From Asticcacaulis sp. AC460 (GTDB taxonomy: Bacteria; Pseudomonadota; Alphaproteobacteria; Caulobacterales; Caulobacteraceae), in assembly GCF_000495795.1 (NCBI RefSeq), contig NZ_AWGD01000004.1, forward strand, positions 53,623 to 117,622: a stretch of DNA of 64,000 nt, given 5' to 3'. The notes beneath the pieces were generated by a model. The model worked only from the letters and a program-made list of their open reading frames with translations. It was not told where the DNA came from and made no database searches. A program made the position numbers and the translations under genes. Positions 42,636 through 51,110 of the stretch are shown piece by piece; the first letter of the stretch is position 1; each line of letters starts with the position of its first letter.

Positions 42636-43664
42636 ATGAATTATGTGCCGCCACTGCGCTCCGCGGGGACCATTCAACAAACACGGGTCAAACAACCCTG
42701 GCCAAAAGATCGGCTCTTCCGCATTCTGTCTATCGACGGTGGAGGCATTAAGGGCATTTTTCCCGCCTCCTATCTCGCGGAAATCGAGCATCGTTTTTTG
42801 AACGGTGAGTCGATTGCCAACTATTTTGATCTCATCGCCGGCACTTCGACTGGTGGAATAATTGCCCTAGCGCTAGGCAAAGGAATGTCCGCCAAAGAGG
42901 CCTTAAACATCTATACCGAGCAAGGAAAGCTTATATTTCCTTCGTCGAAGGGTTTGGGCTTTTGGCGTGGCCTGCAACATGCGTTTGCTCCTAAACATGA
43001 CCAGAGCCAGTTGCATAATGAATTGCTGAAGGTCTTTGGTGAGCAGGTGATTGACAGTGCTAAAGTAAGGCTTGTGGTGCCCAGCTTCGACGGGTTGCGT
43101 GGCGAACCTTTTATTTACAAGACACCCCATCACCCAGACTATCAGAAAGATCGGCATAAAAAGTTTTCCGATGTCGCGCTTCATACTTCGGCCGCTCCAA
43201 CATATTATCCGGGCGTCCTAAACGATGGCTACATCATGATTGACGGCGGGCTGTGGGCTAACAATCCTATCATGAACGCCTTAGTTGACGCACTATCTTG
43301 CTACGACGTACCCCGAGAAAATATCCGCATTCTGACCATTGGAACCGGCGACGACGCCTTTACGGTGAAGGAGTCACAGAGGCGGGGAGGATTGCTTCAC
43401 TGGGTAAAGACCGCGTTTTCTGCCGCCTCTAGAGCGCAATCAAAGAATGCACTTGGTCAAGCTTATCTCTTAATCGGAAAGAATAATGTCTTACGAATTG
43501 AGCCGCCCGAAAGCAGTCAGCCAATTCCCCTAGATGATTTTTCCAGAGCGCGTCTTGAGTTGCCTCCGGTTGCACGTAGTCTGGCGGAAAGTTCTGGACA
43601 TTTAGTGCTTGAAAAATTTTTAGGAGACAAAGCAGACATCTTCATAAAATGCAGTATGACGTAA
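42636..43664 (+). CDS. capV: CBASS effector CapV, patatin-like phospholipase
   Basis: 342 residues. Patatin fold: DGGGIKG oxyanion loop (34-40), nucleophile Ser71 in GTSTG, and catalytic Asp203 in MIDGGLWANNP. On binding the cyclic nucleotide it degrades the inner membrane phospholipids and kills the infected cell. Last gene of the three-gene operon. GC and codon use are clearly lower than in chromosomal neighbours, in line with a horizontally acquired island. Confident on family, confident on context. Confidence 0.92.
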   Translation: MNYVPPLRSAGTIQQTRVKQPWPKDRLFRILSIDGGGIKGIFPASYLAEIEHRFLNGESIANYFDLIAGTSTGGIIALALGKGMSAKEALNIYTEQGKLIFPSSKGLGFWRGLQHAFAPKHDQSQLHNELLKVFGEQVIDSAKVRLVVPSFDGLRGEPFIYKTPHHPDYQKDRHKKFSDVALHTSAAPTYYPGVLNDGYIMIDGGLWANNPIMNALVDALSCYDVPRENIRILTIGTGDDAFTVKESQRRGGLLHWVKTAFSAASRAQSKNALGQAYLLIGKNNVLRIEPPESSQPIPLDDFSRARLELPPVARSLAESSGHLVLEKFLGDKADIFIKCSMT

Positions 43665-43768
43665 GTTTTCTGCACCCCACCTTTAACTAATAGACGCTCT
43701 GGGAAGGGGCATTTAACCCTTTGGGTCTTGCAAAACTAAGCAAGCCTTAGAGAAAGCCCAAAACCATT

Positions 43769-44185
43769 ATGACAAAACTCCTTCATACCCAATATGCCGC
43801 CTTGAACGAACGATGGCTCCATTTCGGCCGGGCCTTCTGGCAGAGCATCGCCTTTCATATCTTCTGCCTGATTGCCGTGGCGTTTCTGCTGCGCGGCCTG
43901 GGTCTGAGCACGCCGCTGCTTGGTACCGCCGGCATGGCGTTGGGCACGGCGACCGTACTGATGGCCTTTATAGCCTGGCGGCTGCAACGGCTGGAAGTCC
44001 AGTACGAGCTCCATCTGCGCGCCATCGAAGATCACTGGATCGCCAATGGTGAAGGCGGCATCCAGCGGCCCGCCGTCTCCGGTCGGTTCGGCTCGCGGCT
44101 GGCGGTCGTCGTTGCGCTCGCTCTTTTCGGCGCCGGGCTTATTGTGCTGGGACTTGTGGTGCTGAGCGGCGGCCTTCCGCGATAA
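43769..44185 (+). CDS. Membrane protein of unknown function
   Basis: 138 residues with two hydrophobic stretches in the first half (IAFHIFCLIAVAFLLRGLGL, LLGTAGMALGTATVLMAFIA), a charged amphipathic region (RLQRLEVQYELHLRAIEDHW), and a third C-terminal helix (AVVVALALFGAGLIVLGLVV). No family recognised. GC matches the host. It lies just beyond the CBASS island and overlaps the convergent radical SAM gene by 47 bp. Confidence 0.65.
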   Translation: MTKLLHTQYAALNERWLHFGRAFWQSIAFHIFCLIAVAFLLRGLGLSTPLLGTAGMALGTATVLMAFIAWRLQRLEVQYELHLRAIEDHWIANGEGGIQRPAVSGRFGSRLAVVVALALFGAGLIVLGLVVLSGGLPR

Positions 44186-45692
44186 GCCGCGTCATCCGCA
44201 CCGGCCGCGCCAGGGCTTCCTCATGCGCCTCCAGGCTCTCGCCCCAGAAGGTTTCGACGCTCGGGCCCTTCTTTAACCGCTTATCGCGGAACAGGAAGCC
44301 GAACAGTTCGTGGAACCACACCCGACGGCCCATCTGGTAGTACCAGCGTTGGGCATGGCGCAGCTTCGGATCGCCCAGGGTGAGCAGTCGCCACAAGGCT
44401 TTCGGCCGCGTCTGCATGATGACCTCGATGGCCTTGACCCACACAAAGACGCGCCAGGGCGGCACATGGCGCGTGGCCAGGACCTGGTGCTTATAGTCCC
44501 ACTTGCTCTGGTCGGTCTGGATGACCTCACGCCCCTTGGCCAGGCCGAAAAACGGCGTCCAGCGGTGGGGCGTGACATAGACGCTCTGGATCTGGTCCGG
44601 ATCATAGGCCAGGAGCTGGCGCAGCTGACGCCAGTAGTCGGCGTCGGTTTCCTCCTCGAAGCCCACCACCCAGGTCGCCATGGACAGCATGCCGTGTAGC
44701 CGCATCAGCCGGATGGCTTCGCGGTCCGTGGTGGTCGAGCCGCCCTTGCGGATCTTGCTGAGGACGGCTTCGTCAGTGTTTTCCATGCCCATCAGGAAGC
44801 GTTCGACCCCGGCCTGTTTGTAGAGGTGCAGGTGGTCGCGGTCGCGCACGATGTCGTCGGCCCGTGTCGAGCCGACCAGGGTGACCGACACGTTTTCGGC
44901 GATCAGGGCTTCGAGGAATCGCTTCCACATCTTCTTCGACGAGGTCGGGTTTTCGTCGGCGAAGTTGAACACTTCGACGCCGTGGTCGCGGTGCAGCCGG
45001 GCGATTTCGGCGGCGAAGCGTTCCGGGTTGCGGTGGCGCCATTGCGTCCAGAAGCCGCGCTGGCCGCAGTAGTTGCACGGATGGGGACAGCCGCGCGAGA
45101 ACTGGACCACCACCGCGCGTTTGCGGCCCCAGTAGGAATAGCGGGCGAAGTCGATCAGCTCCCAGCCGATGCGCCAGGCGTCGAGGTCAGCCAGCATCTC
45201 ACGCGACGGGGTCTTATGCGGGGCGTCGCTGCGGCGGAAGGCAATGCCTTTGACGGCGGCGAGGTCGGTGTTGCGGGTCAGGGCGCGGATCAGATCGCGG
45301 CAGGTTTCCTCGCCTTCGCCGCAGACGATGTAGTCGAACTGCGCTTCGTCGCGCAGGATGTCTTGCCAGTGATAGGTCGGAAAGACGCCGCCATAGATGA
45401 CTTTGAGGCTGGGCAGGCGGGCTTTGGCGCCGGCGGCGATAAGGCCTGCGATCGGGTGGGCCGAGGTCGAGCCGGAATGGCCCAGCAGCAGCAGGTCCGG
45501 CGCGTGGTCGGCGATGTTGCGGCAGATTTCGTCCAGCGGCATGGGGCCGAATTCGGCATCCAGCAGGGTGACGTCGTGGCCGTCATCGATCAGCGGCCCG
45601 CCGATCGACAGCAGCCCCAGCGGCGGCAGATGATCGTCGGGGATACGGCTGCCGATCGCCGGATGCGGCGGGTTCACGATCAGGATACGCAT
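44139..45692 (-). CDS. B12-binding radical SAM protein (BchE-like)
   Basis: 517 residues. N-terminal cobalamin-binding Rossmann domain (about 1-150; LLGHSGSTSAHP) followed by a radical SAM TIM-barrel with Cys202, Cys206, Cys209 in RGCPHPCNYCG (Cx3Cx2C). The opening MRILIVNPPHPAIGSRIP and LPPLGLLSIGGPLID resemble proteins annotated as anaerobic Mg-protoporphyrin monomethyl ester cyclases, but no bacteriochlorophyll gene is nearby, so that function should not be assumed. A methylase or other B12-radical SAM reaction is as likely. It stands alone. Confidence 0.8.
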   Translation of the reverse strand: MRILIVNPPHPAIGSRIPDDHLPPLGLLSIGGPLIDDGHDVTLLDAEFGPMPLDEICRNIADHAPDLLLLGHSGSTSAHPIAGLIAAGAKARLPSLKVIYGGVFPTYHWQDILRDEAQFDYIVCGEGEETCRDLIRALTRNTDLAAVKGIAFRRSDAPHKTPSREMLADLDAWRIGWELIDFARYSYWGRKRAVVVQFSRGCPHPCNYCGQRGFWTQWRHRNPERFAAEIARLHRDHGVEVFNFADENPTSSKKMWKRFLEALIAENVSVTLVGSTRADDIVRDRDHLHLYKQAGVERFLMGMENTDEAVLSKIRKGGSTTTDREAIRLMRLHGMLSMATWVVGFEEETDADYWRQLRQLLAYDPDQIQSVYVTPHRWTPFFGLAKGREVIQTDQSKWDYKHQVLATRHVPPWRVFVWVKAIEVIMQTRPKALWRLLTLGDPKLRHAQRWYYQMGRRVWFHELFGFLFRDKRLKKGPSVETFWGESLEAHEEALARPVRMTRLIAEGRRSAPQVPAQ

Positions 45693-46005
45693 GTCTTCCC
45701 CATAAGGTTGTCAGAGCCTAAAAGACTGTTTGGAAACTCCGTCCAGCTGGCCTGCAAAGTGCCGTTTTCTGCGCTTCCGGTGCTCACGTACAAACGTACG
45801 CTCCGCTCCGGTTCTCGAAACCAGCCCTTTTCGGCTCAGCCCGACGGCTTTCCAAACAGTCTTTTAGGGTACATGCCGCGCCCGTGAACGGCATGAGGGC
45901 GTTGTGAGGTTTTGCTGAAAACGCAACGCCTCGGATGCGACCAGATCCTCATTGCATTTTGCCGGCACACATCGCCATGGTCTGCCAACCCTTAAGGAGG
46001 CCGGC
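45693..46005. other. Divergent intergenic region holding a large palindrome
   Basis: Between the radical SAM and NTF2-like gene starts. Contains the inverted repeat at 45717-45868 and the ribosome-binding site AAGGAGG of the NTF2-like gene. No other gene is supported. Confidence 0.7.
45717..45868. repeat. Large inverted repeat with 20-bp perfect arms
   Basis: Arms at 45717-45736 (CCTAAAAGACTGTTTGGAAA) and 45849-45868, perfect complements, enclosing 112 bp with a smaller GTAC-AAAC-GTAC stem and C-rich sequence. No ORF inside. Resembles a non-autonomous mobile element or dispersed hairpin rather than a terminator. Confidence 0.75.
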
Positions 46006-46362
46006 ATGTCCGAAGCGAACAAGACGATCCTGCAAAGCGCCAATGCCGCCGTTACCCAAGGCGACATCGAAGGCTTCCTGTCCTTCTGCTCTGACGACAT
46101 CGAATGGACGGCGGTCGGCGACATGACGATCACGGGCAAGGCGGCGCTGCGGGCATGGATAGCCAAGGCCTATGCGATGCCACCGAAATTTACGGTCACG
46201 CGCCTGATTGCCGATGGCGATTATCTGGTGGCGGTCGGTGAGATCGAAGGCGAGTCCGACTATGGCCGGGTGACGCACAATGCCTACAGCGATGTCTGGC
46301 GCTTTCGCGACGGCAAGATGGTCGAGCTGAAGGCCTTCGTCATCGAAACCGGTCAGACCTAG
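46006..46362 (+). CDS. NTF2-like / SnoaL-like protein
   Basis: 118 residues from the ATG at 46006 with AAGGAGG ideally placed; an in-frame start at 45952 has no such site. NTF2-fold pattern: AVTQGDIEGFLSFCSDDIEW, then TGKAALRAWI, GRVTHNAYSDVWRFRDGKMV and a final strand. Such proteins are small ketosteroid-isomerase-like enzymes or ligand binders. Convergent with the LysR gene by 4 bp. Substrate unknown. Confidence 0.82.
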   Translation: MSEANKTILQSANAAVTQGDIEGFLSFCSDDIEWTAVGDMTITGKAALRAWIAKAYAMPPKFTVTRLIADGDYLVAVGEIEGESDYGRVTHNAYSDVWRFRDGKMVELKAFVIETGQT

Positions 46363-47255
46363 ACGATCCGCGGGGCGACGTCGCGGCACAGGTCGCGCAT
46401 AGCGGCCAGGGCCGGGTTGGCATTGTCGCGGCGCCAGCACATGTACAGCTCGACCGGTTTTTCCGGCACGGTGGCAATGTCGCGATACTGTACCCCCGCC
46501 AGGTGCAGGCTGGTCGCCGTACGCGGTACGATCGCTACCCCTAGGCCCGCGCTGACCAGGCCCAACATGGAATGGATCTGCGTCACCTGCTGGATATAGT
46601 CCGGCCGCGCCTGGGCTTCGGCGAACAGCCCGACCAGCATGGAATGGAAATAGCCGGCCCCTTCGCGCGAATACATGATCAGCGGTGAGCCATCGAAATC
46701 GCGCATGGTAAGGTCGGCCTGGCTCAGCCGCGGGTCGCCCGCCGGCAGGGCCGCCACCAGGCCTTCGCTGACCACACGTTCGCTTTCGAAATCCTGACGT
46801 TCCATCGGCTGACGCACGAAGCCGATATCGATCAGGCCGGTCTGCAGCGCCTCGGCTTGCTGGTTCGACACCATTTCGCGCAGTTCCAGCTCGATATTGG
46901 GCAGGCGCGCCCGGGCCTGGGCCACCACCTGGGGCAGGAAGCTGTAGCCCGAAACGGCGGTAAAGCCGATGCCGATGCGGCCGGCGTCGCCCTGGGCCAC
47001 CTTGCGCGCGGCCAGGGTGGCGCTTTCGGCCAGCCAGACGATGCGCCGCGCCTCCGGCAGGAAGACCCGCCCGGCCGGGGTCAGTTTGACACTGCGGCTG
47101 GTGCGTTCGAATAGCGGCACGCCGAGAATCCGTTCCAGCACCTGGATCTGACGGCTGAGTGGCGGCTGGGTCATGTTCAGCCGCGCCGCCGCCCGGCCGA
47201 AATGCAGCTCTTCGGCGGCGATGACGAAGCATCGAATCTGGCTGAGCTCGAACAT
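46359..47255 (-). CDS. LysR-family transcriptional regulator
   Basis: 298 residues from the ATG at 47255 (MFELSQIRCF). HTH at 5-60 (AAEELHFGRAAARLNMTQPP, then SRQIQVLERILGVPLFER) and a substrate-binding domain with GYSFLPQVVAQARA and LVSAGLGVAIVP. The profile resembles BenM/CatR-type regulators of aromatic or organic acid catabolism. The nearest possible target is unclear: the NTF2-like gene converges on it and a TonB receptor lies upstream on the same strand. The ORF extends to 47330 without a better start. Confidence 0.85.
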   Translation of the reverse strand: MFELSQIRCFVIAAEELHFGRAAARLNMTQPPLSRQIQVLERILGVPLFERTSRSVKLTPAGRVFLPEARRIVWLAESATLAARKVAQGDAGRIGIGFTAVSGYSFLPQVVAQARARLPNIELELREMVSNQQAEALQTGLIDIGFVRQPMERQDFESERVVSEGLVAALPAGDPRLSQADLTMRDFDGSPLIMYSREGAGYFHSMLVGLFAEAQARPDYIQQVTQIHSMLGLVSAGLGVAIVPRTATSLHLAGVQYRDIATVPEKPVELYMCWRRDNANPALAAMRDLCRDVAPRIV

Positions 47256-47334
47256 GTTTCCCTGGACGCTTAGCGGCTTTTTTGTATCCGGCGTGAAGGC
47301 TAACAAGGCTGTCCTTTCGAAGCAAAACAAAAAG

Positions 47335-47363
47335 AAGCACGGCTGCGGGAGACAGCCGTGCTT
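47335..47363 (-). terminator. Rho-independent terminator of the TonB receptor transcript
   Basis: Arms AAGCACGGCT and AGCCGTGCTT, perfect 10-bp stem with a 9-nt loop. On the minus strand the stem is followed by CTTTTTGTTTTG, a good U-tract. Confidence 0.8.
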
Positions 47364-47416
47364 TGGGAGGTCTGCCGGGTACGGGGGAGAGCCCGGCAGG
47401 TCGCAGGGAGGATTTT

Positions 47417-47501
47417 AAGAGGACCCCTCCGTCTCGACTTGCTACGCCTTCGGCTTCGCTCGCTCGCCACCTCCCCATCTTCGATAGGGAGGAGAAGTAA
47501 G
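47417..47501. repeat. Dispersed palindromic repeat, long form (reverse)
   Basis: GAGGACCCCTCCGTCTCGAC through CGCTCGCCACCTCCCC, TCTTCGATAGGGAGGAGAAG: reverse orientation relative to 961-1055. Pairs with the next copy as an inverted duplex. Confidence 0.8.
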
Positions 47502-47517
47502 TAGAAGTTCACCTGCC

Positions 47518-47606
47518 TTTTCTTCTCCTCCCCATGGCAATGGGGAGGTGGCGAGCAAGTGAGGCCCCCTATGGGCCGAAACGCGTCGAGGCGGAGGGGT
47601 CCTCTT
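47518..47606. repeat. Dispersed palindromic repeat, long form (forward)
   Basis: CTTCTCCTCCCCATGGCAATGG, GGAGGTGGCGAGCAAG and GAGGCGGAGGGGTCCTC; same layout as 961-1055. Directly after the TonB receptor stop. Confidence 0.82.
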
Positions 47607-47611
47607 CGTAA

Positions 47612-50383
47612 CTAGAAACTATACCGTCCGCTCAGGAAGAACTGGCGGCCGGTGTGGGTGCGCACGTGCAGACGGTTGGACGCGTCGACATACTGATCGT
47701 TGAACTCATCGGTCAGGTTGATGCCTTCGATCGACAGCTTGAACTTCGGGGTCAGGTTATACGACGCGCTGACGTCGAAATTGGTCGTCGCGTTCGTCCC
47801 GGCGACCGAGTTGCCGTCGTTGGACGGCACCGCCGTCAGGTAGCCTTCGCGATAGGCCACCGAACCGCGCACCGAGAACTTTTCCGTCTCATAGTACAGC
47901 GTAAAATTGGCGGCGTTCTTCGACAGGCCGATCAGGGTCTCGTTGATGGTCGCAGCCCCTGGCGTGGTCGAGGTCAGGTATTCGATGTTCGAATCCACGA
48001 AGGTGTAGTTGAACAGCACGCCGAAATGGCTGGCCCAACCCGGCAGGAAGTCGAGGTCGCGCTGGATGTTCACCTCCACACCCTTCAGCTCGCCGCCCGG
48101 AGAATTGATCGGCTGGCTGACCGCGAAGATATCGCTGGTCGTCGCCGTCGTCCCGGTCAGCAGCGAGTCCGGCAGGCCCAGTTGGTTGAACGGGATGTCC
48201 TGGCGCAGGGTCTGAACGAAGGTGTTGATCTCCTTGTAGAAGACGCCCACCGCGTAGATCGAGCTGCGCGTCGGATACCATTCCAGCGACAGGTCGAGAT
48301 TGTTCGACTTGGTCGGCTCGATGAACGGATTGCCCGACGAAAACGACCGGTTGGCGCCCTGGATGGCGACGTCGCCGCCCGGCGTCAGGGCCGAAATCGA
48401 CGGCCGGGCGATGGTCTGGGCGGCGCTGACCCGCAGCAGGACGTCGTCGCTCAGGTCCATGGCCAGGTTGGCCGACGGCAGGGTCATGTCGTAGGTCCGT
48501 TCGGCCTCGACCCACTGGATGGACGACCCGACCGCGGCATAACCGCCGGAGTGCTGCTCGGTCTGGACGTGGCGCAGGCCGGCGTCGCCGCGCACGGATT
48601 TGCCGAACAGGGAGGTGCGGAATTCGGCCATTAGGTAAAGGCCGAGATCGGCTTCGTCGACGGTGATGAACTGGCCGCGCGCCGACGAATTGCCGGTGCC
48701 GGTCAGGGCATAGATGCCGCAGTTGCAGTAGATGTCGTAGAGGTCGGCGAACTTTTGCAGGTCGGGTCGCAGCCAGCCGGTGACCACACCGTCGGGCCCG
48801 TCCAGGCCGCGGCCGAAACCGGTATATTGCGTCGAAACATTGGCCAGGTCGGCGGGGCTTAGGGTGTTCACCACCGTCTCGCTGGTCCGGTAATAGCCTT
48901 CGGAGTCGAGTCCGAACTTGCGATAGTCGATGCCGGCCTTGATCTTCAGCCCGTCATTGACCGTGTATTCGGCGCCGGCCTGGAGCGAGTCAAAGCGGTT
49001 GGTCACCGCGCTGGGGCGGATGCGGACCTCCGATGTGCCGGTGTTCATCGACCAGGCAGCCGGATCCTTGACGTCGAAACCCCAGTCGATCAGCGGCATG
49101 CGCGAACGGAAGTCGTAGCGGAAGTCCTGGGTGTTGGCGCGGTCAAAGGTGACGATGGTCGAAACCGGGTTGCTGAACTTCGACACAGCCGTTCCCAGCA
49201 GCAAGGTGCCGCGCAGGCGGTCGCTGAAGTCGTGACGGACCGACAGGCTGATCTGGCTGAACTCGGTTTCCAGCTCGTCCCACGCCGATTGCGTGCGGAC
49301 ATCGACATTGTCGAGGTCGGCATAGACCAGGTTGCGACCGTCGACGACGCCGTCGCGGATGATGGTTTGCGGCTTGCCCGTTCCGGCACGGCTGAGGCCG
49401 ATGGCCTGGATCTGGGCTTCGTCGCGGGTCGTCTTGACGTCGGAATAGAGGGCATCGATGGTGACCAGGGTATGTTCGGTCGGCCGCATCTGGAACGATC
49501 CGGTCAAGCCCAGGCGCTCGGATTCGATGTCGTAGCTGACATAGGACGGGATGCGCGGGTGATACAGCGCGGTCGCCGTGTTGGTGTCGTTGATCTGGGC
49601 GATCGTATAGTTCGGCAGGGTCGAGGCAGTGTTGAAACCGCCATTGGCGCCGCCATAGGTCCAGCGCGTGATGTTGGCGCCTTCTTCCTTGATGTGGCGC
49701 TTTTCGTAGGCCACCGAGGCCAGGGCGCCCAGCTTGCCGTCGGCCCAGCGTTGTGAAGCCAGCATGGTGAAGCGCGGGGTGACGTCGCGGGCCAGGTCGT
49801 TGTAGCTGGCCTGGGCCGACACCACCAATTGGCCGCTCTTGAAATCGAACGGCCGGGCGGTCTGCAGGTCGACCGTGGCGCCAAGCGAGCCTTCCTCGAC
49901 ATCGGCCGAGGCGGATTTGCGGACGCTTAAGGAATTGAACAGTTCCGAGGCGAACATGTTGAAATCGAAGCCGCGGGTGCGGTTGGTGCCGCCGGAATTG
50001 ACCGTGCCGCCCGTGGTGGCGATGGCTTCCATGCCGTTGATGCGGACGCGGGTATATTCCGAGCCCAGGCCGCGGACGCTGATCTGGCGGCCTTCGCCGT
50101 TGGCGCGTGTGATGGCGACGCCCGGAACGCGTTGCAGGGATTCGGCCAGGTTCAGGTCGGGGAAGTCGGCGATGTCCTCGGCCTTGATGACGTCGACAAT
50201 GCCGCTTTCGTTGCGCTTGGCGGAGATGGCGCTCTGGATGCTGCCGCGAAAGCCCTGGACGACGACGACATTGTCTTCAGCCGGCGCATCCTGGGCGGAG
50301 GCTTGGCTGGCGATAGTGAGCAAAGCGATCAGCGACGCTCCGCACGCGAGGCTCCTGCGAGCCGAAACCCTTTTTCTTGACAT
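47612..50383 (-). CDS. TonB-dependent receptor, Xanthomonas/Caulobacter carbohydrate type
   Basis: 923 residues from the ATG at 50383 (GGAAAG upstream). Signal peptide about 1-30 (ending SQASAQDA). TonB box EDNVVVVQGFRGS, plug domain with NLAESLQRVPGVAITRANGE, ISVRGLGSEYTRVRINGMEA and EEGSLGATVDL, then a large beta-barrel ending HTGRQFFLSGRYSF. The combination RGLGSEYTRVRINGM and long extracellular loops is typical of the TIGR01782 family linked to plant oligosaccharide uptake. Monocistronic, ended by the terminator at 47335. No adjacent glycoside hydrolase gives the sugar. Confidence 0.93.
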   Translation of the reverse strand: MSRKRVSARRSLACGASLIALLTIASQASAQDAPAEDNVVVVQGFRGSIQSAISAKRNESGIVDVIKAEDIADFPDLNLAESLQRVPGVAITRANGEGRQISVRGLGSEYTRVRINGMEAIATTGGTVNSGGTNRTRGFDFNMFASELFNSLSVRKSASADVEEGSLGATVDLQTARPFDFKSGQLVVSAQASYNDLARDVTPRFTMLASQRWADGKLGALASVAYEKRHIKEEGANITRWTYGGANGGFNTASTLPNYTIAQINDTNTATALYHPRIPSYVSYDIESERLGLTGSFQMRPTEHTLVTIDALYSDVKTTRDEAQIQAIGLSRAGTGKPQTIIRDGVVDGRNLVYADLDNVDVRTQSAWDELETEFSQISLSVRHDFSDRLRGTLLLGTAVSKFSNPVSTIVTFDRANTQDFRYDFRSRMPLIDWGFDVKDPAAWSMNTGTSEVRIRPSAVTNRFDSLQAGAEYTVNDGLKIKAGIDYRKFGLDSEGYYRTSETVVNTLSPADLANVSTQYTGFGRGLDGPDGVVTGWLRPDLQKFADLYDIYCNCGIYALTGTGNSSARGQFITVDEADLGLYLMAEFRTSLFGKSVRGDAGLRHVQTEQHSGGYAAVGSSIQWVEAERTYDMTLPSANLAMDLSDDVLLRVSAAQTIARPSISALTPGGDVAIQGANRSFSSGNPFIEPTKSNNLDLSLEWYPTRSSIYAVGVFYKEINTFVQTLRQDIPFNQLGLPDSLLTGTTATTSDIFAVSQPINSPGGELKGVEVNIQRDLDFLPGWASHFGVLFNYTFVDSNIEYLTSTTPGAATINETLIGLSKNAANFTLYYETEKFSVRGSVAYREGYLTAVPSNDGNSVAGTNATTNFDVSASYNLTPKFKLSIEGINLTDEFNDQYVDASNRLHVRTHTGRQFFLSGRYSF

Positions 50384-50415
50384 CTGCTTTCCTTGCCTGT
50401 TCGGGCAGGGTCTTC

Positions 50416-50432
50416 GATGCCGTTTGCGCATC
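50416..50432. promoter_or_regulatory. Palindrome in the TonB receptor leader
   Basis: GATGC-CGTTTGC-GCATC, nested in a longer GGCAGGG...CCCTGCC stem (about 50404-50437), 33 bp upstream of the start. Could be an operator or an RNA hairpin controlling translation. Confidence 0.4.
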
Positions 50433-50537
50433 CCTGCCGCCTTGTTATGGCGGAATAGTACGCAGCTTTTTAAGACGCCCGCGAATTCCAATCGGGCATG
50501 AATCGATGCGCAAAGTGGAATGAAAGGGTGAGCGGAC

Positions 50538-51110
50538 TCACCCCCCCAGCCGGTCGATTTCCTTCTGCAGGCCGCGGGCGCCCAGCAGGTTGACCGCGAT
50601 CACCCCGCCGAAGAAAACTACGGCGATGGCCAGATAAATCCATACCGTCGTCCCCTTGTCGCCGGCGGAATTCTGGATTGTCGGAATCATGAACATGACA
50701 AACCCCGGCACGAACGGCATCACGTACCACAGCCAGGCGCTGCTCAGCAGGTTGCGTTGCCGCACCAGGGCACGACGATGGAAGTCGAGACAATCCTCGG
50801 CGCCGTCGCTGACCGGTGCCGCCCGGCCACGCACGACAAGGATCAGGCTGACCAGCAGGGTGGCGGCGACGATCAGCACCGAGCCCAGCTTCATCAGCGG
50901 AGGGTCCAGGAAAATAGCGTAGCCGGTAAACACCACGACCACCAAAGCGCTGGCGACGTGTTCGAGACGGTTGCGCCAGTTGATATGGGTATGGAACTGG
51001 CGGGCGCGGGCATGCACTTGGTCGAGGGACATGGCGGTCATCTCCTTGGGTTGCGATTGCCAGAGGTTCTGGAAGTCGGGGTTGGTCATATCGTCGGGGG
51101 CTTCGCTCAT
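50538..51110 (-). CDS. Membrane protein co-transcribed with ECF sigma factor
   Basis: 190 residues, four hydrophobic segments (ASALVVVVFTGYAIF, LGSVLIVAATLLVSLILVV, YVMPFVPGFVMFMI, IYLAIAVVFFGGVIAVNLLG) and a soluble N-terminal 45 residues. The start overlaps the sigma factor stop by ATGA. The position suggests an anti-sigma role, but it lacks a recognisable zinc-binding or anti-sigma domain in the N-terminal part, so the assignment is by context only. Confidence 0.6.
   Translation of the reverse strand: MSEAPDDMTNPDFQNLWQSQPKEMTAMSLDQVHARARQFHTHINWRNRLEHVASALVVVVFTGYAIFLDPPLMKLGSVLIVAATLLVSLILVVRGRAAPVSDGAEDCLDFHRRALVRQRNLLSSAWLWYVMPFVPGFVMFMIPTIQNSAGDKGTTVWIYLAIAVVFFGGVIAVNLLGARGLQKEIDRLGG

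Larger units (their letters stand above)
47256..47611. other. Gene-free region with terminator and paired repeats
   Basis: 356 bp between the LysR start and the TonB receptor end. It holds the minus-strand terminator at 47335-47363 and two long-form dispersed repeats in inverted orientation (47417-47501, 47518-47606). The LysR promoter must lie within the first 150 bp. Confidence 0.75.

Noticed and set aside
44139..45692. Photosynthesis gene cluster
   Set aside because: Only a single BchE-like gene; no puf, crt or bch genes flank it.
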